This document shows positions 1 to 10,286 of a stretch of DNA of 55,000 nt, in pieces. The notes beneath the pieces are model-generated. The model did no database searches, had not been told where the DNA came from, and saw nothing but the letters and a program-made list of their open reading frames with translations. The position numbers and the translations under genes are program-made. Source of the stretch: Symbiodinium natans (Eukaryota; Sar; Dinophyceae; Suessiales; Symbiodiniaceae); assembly GCA_905221605.1 (NCBI GenBank), contig CAJNDS010002416.1, positions 375,124 to 430,123 of the forward strand, given 5' to 3'. Positions within the stretch are counted from its first letter, which is position 1. Each line of letters starts with the position of its first letter.

Positions 1-43
1 GTTTTGGGTTTTGGGTTTTAGGGTTTAGGGTTTAGGGTTTTGA

Positions 44-3000
44 GACCCTGCAGATATTAGGGAACTTCTCCCAGAGATTTGTGAACCCCCTGGGCGCCCG
101 AAGGATCTGCTTGACGGAGAGCTGCGCAGAGGCGTGCTTCAGGAGTCTAGGGGTTGAGGGTTTAGGGTTTAGGGTTTAGGGTTTAGGGCTAGGGCGTTTA
201 GAGGGTTAATTAGGGTTCAAAGCCACAAGCATCGATAGGCAGTGCTTTGATACTTGGAGGTCTACAGGGCAACCCCCCTATATAGTTCGAAGTAGAAGAT
301 CAGTCCCTGCTTAAGTTGGATTATGAGGTCTAGCATACTAGGTTTCCTATACTTGCTTTCATTGCTTTACTTGTTGCCCCACCAGGAGGAGTATCTTCAT
401 GCCCCTTCTGGGCCTCAACACAGCCTACCCACTACTAGGTTACTAGGCCGTGGCAGGTGGACAGTGTGCCTGCCGAAGCCGCTGGACACTATGCGGGCGT
501 CCGTGCGCTCCTCCTCTGCTCCCTGACCCAACTTCTTTTGGCCTCCCTTAAAAGGGTAGAATCAATCAAAATTCGGTTCCCTTCTTGCGTCCGTGCTCTA
601 AGGGTGCTGTGCAAAATAGGGAGCCCACAATGGGACCCGACTTTAGAGGTTTGTCGAGCATGGCTTCGGTTTTTTTTCAGTTGAAGTCATGGTTGGCCCT
701 TCCCGGTACCTTGAAGCCCATTATGGATGTTGCTTCAAGGTAGTTGCCCATTTTTGAAGTTGAACCAAGTGTTCCAAATATTTCATTTTCTATGACTGAT
801 TCATATTATGTAAGATGGTACCCGAAGCAGCTGAGGATCCAGATCCCCCCCCCCTATGCCCCCATGCCATGTGCTCTAGCTCCTCCTTCTGAGTCGGTGA
901 GGTCGCCTCTGCGTTGGAAAGTTCTGCTACATGGCTGAGCCGCGACAGCGACTTGTGGGGGCTCCTGCATCATTTCATGTCGCGGGTCTGCTGTCTATGC
1001 TCAGCAGGTTATCAAGTGGCACATTCTGATTACATATAATACCTATCTAGATTTCAGGCTTCAGTGTTGAAGGTCTCCTAAACTCCTACATGACGACAGA
1101 GGCCCAACGAAAGGCAACTTTGGCAGTCTGTTTCCCAGGGCCCTGTAAAGTCCTACCATGCCTTCTATATGCTCGAGGCAGCGCCACAGCACGTTTTGCC
1201 GTCCCACTCGCTGCCCGACCATGCCTTGCAACGAACTCTAAGCCCCGACAGTCCGAAGTCCCCAACTTAAAACCCTAAACCCTGAACCCTGAACCCTGAA
1301 CCCTAAACCCTAAACCCTAAACCCTGAACCCTAAAGCCTAAACCCAAAGTCAAAGGAATGGGGCCCGGAAGCCCGAAGAGAAGTGGACTCGGGTGAGTTT
1401 GACAGCATCCTCGAGGCGCACTTCTCGCGGAGGGAGTGGTTTAGGGTTTAGGGTTTAGGGTTTAGGGTTTAGGGTTTAGGGTTTGGCGCGTTGAGAATGA
1501 AGGACAGTTTCAAAGTTTCAAATGGGTTGGTTAGCTTCCCACAGACCCTTACATAATTGCCCTTAGTTCACCCCTCAATACACCCTTTTATGCCCTTATG
1601 CCTTTTAGAGAAGCCTTCTTAGCCCGTCAAGCTGTCCTTCGTCATGCATTGAGGTCCTCCAAGCTCCCAAAAGCCCTACATGGGCAGTTCTTTGCGTTGT
1701 GGTCCGTTTTGGGCTTCCGAGTGGCTTCCGAGTGTTCTCACGGAGCCTTACAGTGAGATACCCCGAGAAGACCCTAAACCCGAATCGCTAAACCCTCAAC
1801 CCCAAGCCCCAAACCCCAAACCCCAAGCCCCAAACCCCGAACCCTGAACCCTGAACCCTGAGCCCGAATCCCTTAACCCTCAACCCTAAACCCTAATCCC
1901 TAAACCCTAAACCCAAATCTGGACAATGCTCCACATCGGAGGACAATGCAGCGCGCCGCGTCCTCGTGTTCAGCCCGGAGCAGGCGCCGGGTTTAGGGCT
2001 TACAGGCTTTTGATCGGGTTTATAGGGTTTATAATGTTTGTTAGGGTTTACAGGGTTTATTGGGGTTTTCTAGGGTTTGTTAGGGGGAGGCTTTTGATAG
2101 GGTTTTTGTTCGGGTTTAAAGGGCTTTTAGGGTTTATCCTCTTTATAGGGCTTATCAGGGCTTATCAGGTTTATCAAGGTTTGTCGGGTTTATGGGTTTA
2201 TAGGGTTGAAAGGGTCTATGGGGGTTATAGTGCTTGTAGGGTTTAATATAGGGGTCGGAATAATTCCTAATCGTATTCCCTTATGGCACCTTCATGCTAC
2301 ACTACCCCCCAAAACCCTATTCTAGTTGTTAAGGCCCCTATAGTACAGGGTTTACAGGGCTTTCTAGTGTGTTTGGGGCCTGGGAACCAAACAGCCCCGA
2401 GTCCGCCTCAGCAATTCGCAGGTGTGCCCCGAGTTCCTGGTGCTGTGCTCGCAGATCGGAGGCAGTGAGGCCCACCCGCAATGCACTGAGAACCCTTCAA
2501 CCCTGAATGCCTTCAAGCTTCAACCCTGAATCCCTAAAACCCTGAAACCCTGAAACCCAAACCCTGGTACCCCCATACCAGGACGGGCTATTCTGAAAAA
2601 GCCCTTTATAGGGTTGATTATGGGGAAGTCCTAAACCCTAAAGCCTCAACCCTAAACCCTAAACCCTAAATAGCCCATCCTGGTACCTGTCGCTAGGAGC
2701 ATCCGCTGGCGCCGCTGGCACTCGAGCTGCCAATCTACTGGAACCACCTTGCTCGCGACCCCATCAGTGATGCTGGGACTCCAACGATTTAGGGTTTAGG
2801 GTTTAGGGTTTAGGGTTTAGGGTTTAGGGTTTGAATTTTAGGGCTTAGGGCGTACGGTGCATGTGTTGGAAAACCTGACTAGGGGCCACGAACCCAAGTG
2901 CAGACGACACGATGCGCGCCACGAGATCTGAATCGATGTGTTCTATCTACTATAGGGGTCGGAATAAATTCTAATAGTATTTTTCTTAGGGTCCCTGTAT

Positions 3001-3852
3001 AAATAACAACCCCCCAAAACCCTATTCTATTTGTTCAGGCCCCTATGTCACCCTCTTTCTGTCTTTCTCTCTTTCTCTCTATCTCCTTCTCTCACTCTCT
3101 CTCTCTCTCTCTCGCTCTCTCTCTCGCTCTTCTCTGTCTCTTGCGCTCTCTCTCTCTCTCTTTTTGTTTCCCTGTCTCTCTGTGTCTCTGTCTTTCGTTT
3201 TATCTGTCTCTCTCTCTCTCTCTCGCTTTTTCTCTCTATCTTGATCATTCTCTCCCCGATTTCTTGCTTCTTTTCTCTCATATCTTATTCTCGCACTAGC
3301 GAAAGTTGCTGTCGTCTTTGTTCTCTCTCTTTAGCGAGCGTAGTGGCTATTAGTAAAGTTTGAAAAAAGTGTGTTGAAATCTGACAAAGTCATAGACTTT
3401 GTCAATGTTCAACACACTTTTTCCTATATTTCCATAATCTGGTCTCAGATAGTCGCAGCTTCGAAAAAGACGACAGTTACGAGAATGAGGCACGTGGACC
3501 CTAAACCCTAAACCCTGAACCCTAAACCCTAAACCCTAAACCCTAAACCCTAAACCCTAAACCCTTAACCCTAAACCCTAAACCCTGAACCCTCAACCGT
3601 GACTTGCGCAGCTTCGCTTGGAACCGAGGAGCCGGGCTCATCCTGCAGAACCCTGAACCCTAAACCCTAAACCCTAAACCCTAAACCCTAAACCCTAAAC
3701 CCTAAACCCTAAACCCTAAACCCTAAATCCTAACCTTAGCCCTAAACCCTAAACCTTAAACCCTAAACCCCCAGAACCGCAAGAATCGAGCGCCGAGGCG
3801 CCCTTCCGGCAGCTCCAACTCGCCGCGCCGGCGCTGGGCCGCCGCCTTCTGA
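44..3852 (+). CDS. Six-exon gene, unknown function (5' end outside or unseen)
   Basis: Exons read as about 44-144, 1381-1433, 1942-1983, 2700-2776, 3612-3648 and 3775-3852. In frame they begin DPADIRELLPEICEPP, pass through EFDSILEAHFSRR, DNAARRVLVFSPEQ, PLALELPIYWNHLARDP and FAWNRGAGLILQ, and end in an Arg/Pro/Ser-rich basic tail with a TGA at 3850-3852. Codons are balanced and GC-rich, unlike the surrounding telomere-like DNA. Exon ends carry short direct repeats: CGGAGG (exons 2/3), GGCGCCG (3/4) and CAGAACC (5/6). GC and GA donors with AG acceptors give in-frame joins for exons 2/3, 3/4 and 4/5; exons 1/2 and 5/6 fit only with non-standard ends. I do not recognise the protein. No start codon is visible. 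The reading of exon 1 is less sure, because a second frame is also open there. Confidence 0.45.
190..1260. other. Stretch without a supportable gene
   Basis: Mixed-composition DNA between exons 1 and 2 of the first gene. Short open frames exist (for example 323-526 and 1090-1278) but none shows domain, repeat or exon-boundary support. The simplest reading is intron. Confidence 0.5.
2247..2342. mobile_element. MITE-like element, family A, copy 1
   Basis: A short element of about 96 bp bounded by near-perfect inverted ends: TATAGGGGTCGGAATAA on the left and, read in reverse complement, TATAGGGGCCTTAACAA on the right. The inner part shares a CCCCCAAAACCCTATTCTA block with copies at 2951 and 24477. 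It lies in an intron of the first gene. No coding capacity. Confidence 0.7.
2951..3046. mobile_element. MITE-like element, family A, copy 2
   Basis: Same terminal TATAGGGGTCGGAATAA and the same internal block as copy 1. The right end (TTCAGGCCCCTATG) is slightly decayed. A CT microsatellite follows directly. Confidence 0.7.
3052..3330. repeat. CT-rich microsatellite
   Basis: Imperfect (CT)n with interspersed TTT and G. It creates long open frames on both strands (Ser/Leu-rich on +, Arg/Glu-rich on -) that have no other coding support. Confidence 0.9.
3285..3490. mobile_element. Nested inverted-repeat element
   Basis: An outer pair, GTTGCTGTCGTCTTT near 3304 and AAAGACGACAGTTAC near 3466, encloses a strong inner palindrome. 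Its outer arms are AAAAAGTGTGTTGAA (about 3364-3378) and the complement ending at 3422. Its inner arms are TGACAAAGTC and GACTTTGTCA. The structure suggests a small foldback transposon. No open frame is supported. Confidence 0.6.
3655..3770. repeat. CCCTAAA tract before exon 6 of the first gene
   Basis: About 16 copies of the CCCTAAA orientation end just before the AG acceptor at 3774. A matching TTTAGGG tract starts after the exon at 3889. Confidence 0.9.
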
Positions 3853-3964
3853 CCCTGGCCGGGCCATGCCAGAGGCCACTTTTGGGGGTTTAGGGTTTAG
3901 GGTTTAGGGTTTAGGGTTTAGGGTTTAGGGTTTAGGGTTTAGGGGGGCTTGAGAGTTGGGGCTT

Positions 3965-3990
3965 TGGGGGGGGGGGGGGGGGGGGGGGAG
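3965..3990. repeat. Poly-G run
   Basis: An uninterrupted G run of just over 20 bases. Length may be uncertain in any assembly. Confidence 0.9.
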
Positions 3991-4599
3991 GGTGGGAATC
4001 AGACAGGAGCCGAAACATTATACTAAAGGCTACCCCAAAATACCCATTCACTAGGTTCCTAATTCAGCCCTGAACCCGTTAAGCAGGGAATCAGTTGGTA
4101 GTGGCCATTGCCAGCTCGAATGCATGCATGCGTTAGGACTGGACACAAACAAGCACCCTAGACCCCAACAGACCCCAACCACCTCTAAATCTTAAACCCT
4201 AAACCCTAAATCTTAAACCCTAAACCCCAGGCCTTCGGGAAGCACCCTAAAACACTAAACCCTGAACCCTAAGCCCACGAAAGTCCTGAACTGAGACTGT
4301 AGTCACTGTAGTCTCTTCGGTTTGAGTGAGGGCTTAAGAATCCCCAAAACCCTTAAGTACCCTAAACCCGAATCCCTTTGGCCCCCTTAATAAGGACCCC
4401 AATAAGGTACCTTGATGGAAGCGACCCATGTCTAGCGCGTGGACCCCCCCCAGTCGTCATTCAAGCCAGTGTCGCTTCTAAATGAGAATGCATACATACA
4501 TATGTACATATCTTTAATATGATGGCATATTTGTGACCATACTTACAATACCTGCATACATATTATTAGAACATCCACCCGGATACATTTAATGTAAAA

Positions 4600-5880
4600 A
4601 AAACTTAAAATCCTTTAAATCTTGAAGAAATTTGAATGGGAATCTTCATCCATTTAATTTTCCAAAAATCCTTTAAATCTTGGAGAAATTTGAATTGTAG
4701 TCTTCAAAAATCAAAAAGGGAAGGGCCCCGGGGCCCCCGCATACCCATTTTTTTTAAACCTTTCAAATCCTCAAAAAAAACAAATACATTCGGACCCCTT
4801 CCCATTTAATTGTTTAAAAAACTGAAAAAGTGTGCAAGGCTATTAGAAACTTTAAAGCCCTGAAAAGAATCGGGCCCCTTCCCATTCAGCTTTTTCGAAG
4901 GTACTCAGATATTGAGGGGACCAGGGGCCCGCCCCAGTTATTCTTTAGAGTTAAAATCTATAAAAATTTAATTGGGCCGGGGGGGGGGGGGGGGGGGGGG
5001 GGGCTTCTAAGATCTTAAAAATTGAATTGGGGGCCCCGTTGAAACTTTTTGGGGGGAGGGCTTCTAACATCTCCAAAATCTGTAAAATCAATAACTCTTT
5101 CAAATCTGTCAAGTTTCATTGGAGCCCCATTCAAATTTTCAAGGAGGGCCTTTTAAAATCTTTTAAAACCTAAAATCATAATTTTTTTACTGGGGCCCCC
5201 CACTTAAAGTTTAAAGGAGGGAGGCCCCCTTCACAATCTGTAACATCTTTAACGTCATTAAAATGTAACTGGGGGCTCCAATTAAACTTTTCGGGGGGGG
5301 GGGGAGGGGCTTTTAAAATTCTTTGAAATTGAACTGGGGGCCCCATTTAACTTTCAACGGGGGAGCGGCCTGTTAAATTCTGTAAAACATTTGAAACCTT
5401 TAAAGTGTTTAAACCTTGATTGGGGCGGGGGGCGGGGGCCTTTTCGAATCTTTAAAAAATCTTTAACAGTGAATTCGGGGCCCCATTTAAACTTTAAAGG
5501 GGTGGGGGGGCCTTTCAAAATCTTTAAAATCATTAAAGCCTTTGTAAATCTTAAAATGTCACTTGGGGTTCCATTTAAATTTTAAAGGGGTGCCCTTTTT
5601 CACAAATCTTCAAAACTTGAAAAAACACATTTTACTTGGGGGTCATATTTAAATTTGAACGGGGGAGCCCTCTGTTAAAAGTTGAAAAACCTTTAAAATC
5701 TTTAAAATTTATTTGGCGCCCCCCCACCCCAATTAGATTTGAAAGGGGGGGGCCCTTTAATAATCTTCAAAAACTTAAAGATTCAGACTCCTTAACATTT
5801 ACATGGGGGCCCCAATGAAACTTTAAGGGGGCAGGCCCCTTTTACACTCTTTAACATCTTTAATATTTAACCCACTTAAA
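4600..5880. repeat. Degenerate satellite, unit about 80-110 bp
   Basis: A tandem series in which each unit contains GGGGCCCC(A/G)TTTAAA, ACTTTAAAGG, a G-rich run, then AATCTTTAAAATC. About a dozen units are visible, diverged and of unequal length. G-rich and A/T-rich halves alternate. Open frames inside (for example 5391-5585) are by-products with Phe/Lys/Gly bias. The preceding 4000-4600 holds degenerate telomere-like repeats and AT-rich DNA with nothing gene-like. Confidence 0.75.
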
Positions 5881-5914
5881 GTTTAAATGGGAGTCCCCAA
5901 TGAAATTTTGGAGG

Positions 5915-5986
5915 GGCAGCCCCCCCCCCCCCCCCCCCCTTCTTGGGGGGGGGGGGGGGGCTGGGGGGCAAACCCCCCCCCCCCCC

Positions 5987-6018
<32 letters not shown>

Positions 6019-6095
6019 TATATTATTTTCCCCCCCCCCCCCCCCGCGGATATATTTTTTTTTTTTTCGTGTTGCCCCCCCCCCCCCCCCCCGGG
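5915..6095. repeat. Compound homopolymer/microsatellite block
   Basis: Successive runs of C, G, C, A, (TA)n, C, T and C, each 10-25 bases long, sit at the end of the satellite. Frames through it give only Pro, Gly, Lys, Ile/Tyr and Phe runs. Confidence 0.9.
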
Positions 6096-6388
6096 CAGAC
6101 CAAGACCAAACACCATACTCTGACCGCCACGCAAGCTCTGAAACTAAGCATCATTGTAAAAAATCTGCCTACTCAATAGATTTGGGTAGTAGATGCATGT
6201 GTGTCCAGCTTTGATATCGTTGAGTTGTATATTTATAGTTTTAGCTTGAAGCACTGACCTACGTAAAACTCGGGCCTGCATTGCGACGTTTTCTGTGTTT
6301 TTTCTGTATATCTCTAGTTATTTATTTGTTTAGTTTTTTGAAACCCAAAAAACCCTAAGCCCTCATCTCCCGTAGAAGCGACTTTTCC

Positions 6389-6511
6389 ATGCATTCAGCC
6401 TTCGCTCGCTTGTTGGAGGCACGTGGTGCGGCAAGTGAGGCGCTGATGCTTCATGAAGCACCTAAGCACCCCCAAGCCCGCAAGCTCCTCAAGCTCCTTG
6501 AGCAACCCTAA
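6389..6511 (+). CDS. Small ORF or exon, unknown (40 residues)
   Basis: ATG-initiated open frame MHSAFARLLEARGAASEALM and onward to LLKLLEQP, stopping in the first base of a CCCTAAA tract. Leu/Ala-rich helical character and normal codon use set it apart from the repeats around it. It could be one exon of a larger gene. No homolog recognised. Confidence 0.35.
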   Translation: MHSAFARLLEARGAASEALMLHEAPKHPQARKLLKLLEQP

Positions 6512-7186
6512 ACCCTAAACCCTACAGTCTCGGTCGTATACATATATCACATGCAATCACCATTCTATACCCTCGACAGGGGATGCATCAATCATCAGGT
6601 GCATACCCTAACCCTAAACCCTAAACTCTAAACCCTAAACCCTAATTCCTAAACCCTAAACCCATAGGCATATACTGGTATCTTAGAGCTGCTTGAGCGC
6701 AGAGGGGCGCCCTTCATGCTAGACCTGAAACCCTAAGCCCAGAGCTGGTTGGGGAGGGTCTACGGTTTTTAGGGTTTAGGGTTTTGGGTTTAGGGTTTGG
6801 GGTTCGGGTCAAAATGCGTCTGAAACAGGGTTGGGATTCCTGCTTCCCTTTTGCTCTCCGGAGTCCTCCGGCGCTAATCCTGTGGGTCTCCAAGTCCTTT
6901 TTGTCAACCCGAAATTGGAAAGCCTAAACCCTAAACCCTAAAACCCTAAGTGTTTAGGGTTTAGGGTTTAGGGCTATTTTGCATTTTCCCTTAATTGGCT
7001 TGAAGAGGATCATGTTGATTATAGTTGCTCAGAGGGCTCTATGGCTTAGGGTCTCGGAAATTTGGGTTCCCTTGCCCTAAATCCTAAACCCCAGTTATCC
7101 TCAAAATCCTGCACCCCACCCTGAATCGCTTCTGTCACAGGGTTTAGGGTTTAGGGCTTAGGGTTTAGGGTTTAGGGTTGAGGTGC

Positions 7187-7266
7187 CTGGAGCATGCCCA
7201 GCTGTGGCTTCGATATGCGAGCCGCACCCCGAGGAAGGCTTGTGATTCGGACCTCGGGGGCCTTGG
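7187..7266 (+). CDS. Candidate exon, unknown
   Basis: Frame reading LEHAQLWLRYASRTPRKACD lies between two TTTAGGG tracts. GC-rich, balanced composition. No partner exon was identified. Confidence 0.3.
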
Positions 7267-7311
7267 AGGGTTTAGGGTTTAGGGTTTGGGGTTTAGGGTT
7301 TAGGGTTTAGG

Positions 7312-8025
7312 TTATCTAAGTTCTAGAGATATGTGGGGTATGGTTTCTAGTCCAGCTAGAGGGGTCTAGACGTCAGGGCTTTGACGGGGCGACGATGGGA
7401 TGACGACGGCGCGACGACGGGGTGGCGACGGGGCGACGACGGTGTGACGACGGCGCGACGACAGGGTGCGATGGCGCGACGACGGGGTGACGACGGGGGG
7501 ACGACGGCTGTCGCGCCGTCGTCACGCCGTCGTCGCGCCGTCGTCCCGCCGTCGTCCCGCCGTCGTCCCGCCGTCGTCCCGCCGTCGTCCCGCCGTCGCC
7601 CCGCCGTCGCCCCGCCGTCATAAGGCCTAGTTTGGGCTTAAACTAGGCCTTATGACGGGAAATAAGGCCTAGTTTGGGCTAAATAAGGCCTAGTTTGGGC
7701 TTAAACTAGGCCTTATGACGGTGTGACGACGGCGCGACGACGGCGCGACGACGACGCGACGACGGCTCGACGACGGCGCGACAGCCGTCGTCCCCCCGTC
7801 GTCCCTCCGTCGTCCCCCCGTCGTCCCCCCGTCGTCCCCCCGTCGTCCCCCCGGCGTCCTGCCGTCGTCCCTCCGTCATCCTGCCGTCGTCCCTCCGTCG
7901 TCTTGCCCTCGTCCCTCCGTCGTCCCACCATCGTCCCTCCGTCGTCCCACCGTCGTCCCTCCGTCGTTTTGCCGTCGTCCTACTTTTGTTGTGTGGACTA
8001 ACACATATCTTTAGAACTTAGATAA
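7312..8025. mobile_element. TIR element of about 714 bp filled with an inverted 11-bp minisatellite
   Basis: The ends match in inverted orientation over about 24 bases (both begin TTATCTAAGTTCT and continue ARAGATATGTG). The element sits inside a TTTAGGG tract. Inside, GACGACGGCGC-type units (7381-7505) are followed by their complement (7506-7618), a palindromic core (7611-7716), GACGACGGCGC again (7714-7782) and GTCGTCCCCCC again (7785-7985). The core palindrome has arms ending in AAACTAGGCCTTATGACGG. The open frames on both strands are by-products of the 11-bp unit. Confidence 0.75.
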
Positions 8026-8399
8026 GGTTTAGGGCTTAGCTACACCGCAAACCCTAGGCATGTGGTAGGCACATCATGGGCATAGAATGGTATACCACAA
8101 TAGGTATGTGTGAAACTCCATTTAACAAACAGAGGCCCAGTCTCAAAACAAAGCCTGTCTAAACTCTACCACGCCAATCCCCAAAGCCTGAATACCCAGG
8201 ACCCAGATATTCCTGTTTTTGTCAAGGCTTAATTTCCCTTAGAACCCTCTTAAAGCCATTCAAGGGGTGCCCTTTTATTCCTAGGTTTCTCTTGGGTCTA
8301 GATTCTCAAAGGGTAGTTTCATGAGCAGGGACAATTGGAGTAAAGTGAGGATGGTGGTGGGAAAGAGAAGCAGAGAGGTACAGAAAGAATAAATAACAA

Positions 8400-8546
8400 G
8401 GAGTGGGGGGGTGGAGGAAAGAGAGAGAGAGAGAGAGAGAGATAAGATAACCCCTATATATATCCCCGATATAACCCCCATAAAGCCCCTATATAGCCCC
8501 TATATATATATATATATATACACATTATATATATATATATAGATAT
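8400..8546. repeat. GA and TA microsatellites
   Basis: A (GA)n run near 8420-8440 is followed by TATA-rich repeats to 8546. From 8026 to 9150 I see only degenerate telomere-like repeats and AT-rich DNA, with no supported gene. Confidence 0.85.
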
Positions 8547-9153
8547 ACCATGTAAATACCCTTTGAGATTCAGTCTAAGTCTAAGTCCTAAAGCCTGGCA
8601 AGAGTCCAAAAGGTCACCGGAAAGGCAGCCGAAGCACCTCAGCGGACGCCGAGGCTCCAGAGTCAGGGTTTAGGGCTTAGGGTTTAGGGTTTAGGGTTTC
8701 GGGCTTGGGTTTCGGGCTTAGGGTTTAGGGTTCAGGGTTGGGGGGCTGAGGGCTCAGGGTTAAGGGTTTCGGGTCTGGGGCCTGTAGAGCTGCTAAACCC
8801 TCAACCGGCCACTTGGAGACGAAAAGTCATCCTCAAGTCTCGGCCTGCATGTTTAGGGTTTAAGGTTTAGGGTTTAGGGTTTAGGGTTGAGGGTTCAGGG
8901 TTTAGGGTTTAGGGTTTAGGGTCCCCAGACTTCGAGCTGTGAAGTAACTAGGGTTTAGGGTTCGGGGGTTCAGGGTTTTTGGCTTTGGGATTTAGGATTC
9001 AGGGGCCTCTCTCTGGGACTTTAGAACTTAGGCTTTAGGATTCCACACCACAAAACACGACACGCCTGGTGCGGAGCACGTGACACACCCCAACCTTAAA
9101 CCCTAAACCCCAAACCCTAAACCCTCAACCCTCAAACCCTAAGCCCTAGACAG

Positions 9154-9973
9154 GTGGTCTCTGGCGACCTTCTCACGAACGAAGCCCTCCTATGGTTGGA
9201 GTCGGACCAGGAGGTCCCAGGAACTTGTCGCAGAAACGGTTTAGGGTTTAGGGTTTAGGGCTAAGGGTTTAGGGTTTAGGGTTTAGGTTTACTAGGACCC
9301 AGAGTAGGACCCTTAGTTTCTTTATTTCGGGTTTGTGTTCCCTAAAAAGCCATGCCCTTTAAACCAAAAAGGGCAACCCTTTTCATTCCCAGGCCAGTCC
9401 TGGGCTTATATAAGAAATGTGGGGGTTTATCTGGGGTCTAGGAGGTTTGTGCGGTGCGTCTTGGGGACCAGGCATGCTGAGAACTAGAATTTGCTTAAGA
9501 ACCCCAAAAGAATGAACAATAACAATCCCTATATTCCCCTTAATAAGGGTAATATGTTTAATCTTTCGGGGTTCTTAAGCAAATTAGTAGGGAACCCACG
9601 GCCAGAACCCTATTTTTCGGGTAAGTTACCCAGGGATCTTGAACGGATTTCTCGACCAGCCCCCGAAGTCAGAGTTCAGCGATTGCACATTCCCGGAAGA
9701 AGAAGACCACGCGGGCCGAACCAGCTGTGCCCACATGAACACGTACCCTTTAGGCATTGGTTTAGGGTTTAGGGTCTAGGAGTATTCTTCCACTGCCTTG
9801 CAAGACCCAGACCATGCCAAGCAGATCTCGTGAGCCGAATGGGTTCGACCACGGGGCACAGAGTGCTTCCAAGAGAATTCGAGCTCCCAAGCAAACCGCA
9901 CGTTCAGACAAAGACGACAGCTTGCACAGGGACGCAATGACACGCGCGGCTGCCCCTGTCTGGTTCCCCAGAG
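9154..9973 (+). CDS. Partial multi-exon gene, unknown function
   Basis: Exon about 9154-9239 reads VVSGDLLTNEALLWLESD and ends near Arg-Arg-Asn-Gly. Exon about 9634-9761 continues GFLDQPPKSEFSDCTFPEEE to NTYPLGI. The pentamer AACGG is present at both exon edges (9235-9239 and 9642-9646), and removing one copy with the intron keeps the frame. A third coding block runs 9785-9973. Two frames are open in it: one contains SKRIRAPKQTARSDKDDS and APVWFPR, the other IGVFFHCLARPRPCQADLV. I cannot choose between them. The product is not recognised. Confidence 0.4.
9290..9412. mobile_element. MITE-like element, family E, copy 1
   Basis: Begins CTAGGACCCAGAGTAGG and contains AAACCAAAAAGGGCAACCC, followed by CCTGGGCTT. 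The same order of blocks occurs at 19101-19222 and 29388-29490. It lies in an intron of the local gene. Confidence 0.6.
9488..9585. mobile_element. MITE with 18-bp perfect terminal inverted repeats
   Basis: Left end AATTTGCTTAAGAACCCC. The right end is its exact reverse complement, and similarity continues for several bases inward (AAAAGA versus GAAAGA). 98 bp long, with no coding capacity. It sits in the same intron as the family E copy. Confidence 0.85.
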
Positions 9974-10066
9974 GTAAGGAATATTCCTTGAATCATATTA
10001 GGGTTCCTGTAAGTATTGAAGGGATATTCCTTAATTGCGGGATTTTGGGGTCTCTGGGTTGCACAG
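9974..10066 (+). other. Predicted 93-bp intron with AGAGG direct repeats
   Basis: Donor AGAG|GTAAGG (strong consensus) and acceptor TTGCACAG|AGAGG. AGAGG occurs at both edges. The interior begins with the palindrome AAGGAATATTCCTT and carries a second copy, GGATATTCCTTAAT, near the far side. Its length is a multiple of three, so the frame stays open with or without splicing. Confidence 0.55.
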
Positions 10067-10251
10067 AGAGGAGTATTGAGCCTGGACAACCCACCGGGCT
10101 CCAGTTCCCCATTTCCCAATCCGCCCGAAGCGCAACATCCCATCCTCCATACGAGAGCTTAATCTCTAATTCCTGTAGGCAACTGTTGTCTTCGACAGAG
10201 CTGAACGGCAAAGGCCAAATTTTGCAAGACCCCAGCAGCCCTAAACCCTAA
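10067..10251 (+). CDS. Candidate exon following the 93-bp intron
   Basis: Open frame RSIEPGQPTGLQFPISQSAR continuing SATSHPPYESLISNSCRQLL and ending in a stop within a CCCTAAA motif at 10249. Ser/Pro/Gln-rich, unknown function. It joins in frame to the block ending at 9973 (Pro-Arg-Glu-Arg-Ser). Confidence 0.35.
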
Positions 10252-10286
10252 AACCTCAAGGGGGCACGCGAAGGGTAAGTGTGCAG

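Noticed and set aside
3048-3363. Ser/Leu-rich and Arg/Glu-rich open frames on both strands
   Set aside because: They are translations of the CT microsatellite; the frames are open only because the repeat lacks stop codons.
5883-6214. Pro/Gly/Lys homopolymer frames
   Set aside because: Generated by stacked C, G, A and TA runs; no coding meaning.
7373-8001. Long Arg/Pro/Gly frames that look like repeat proteins
   Set aside because: They follow the 11-bp minisatellite in every frame and on both strands, with no start context or flanking exons.
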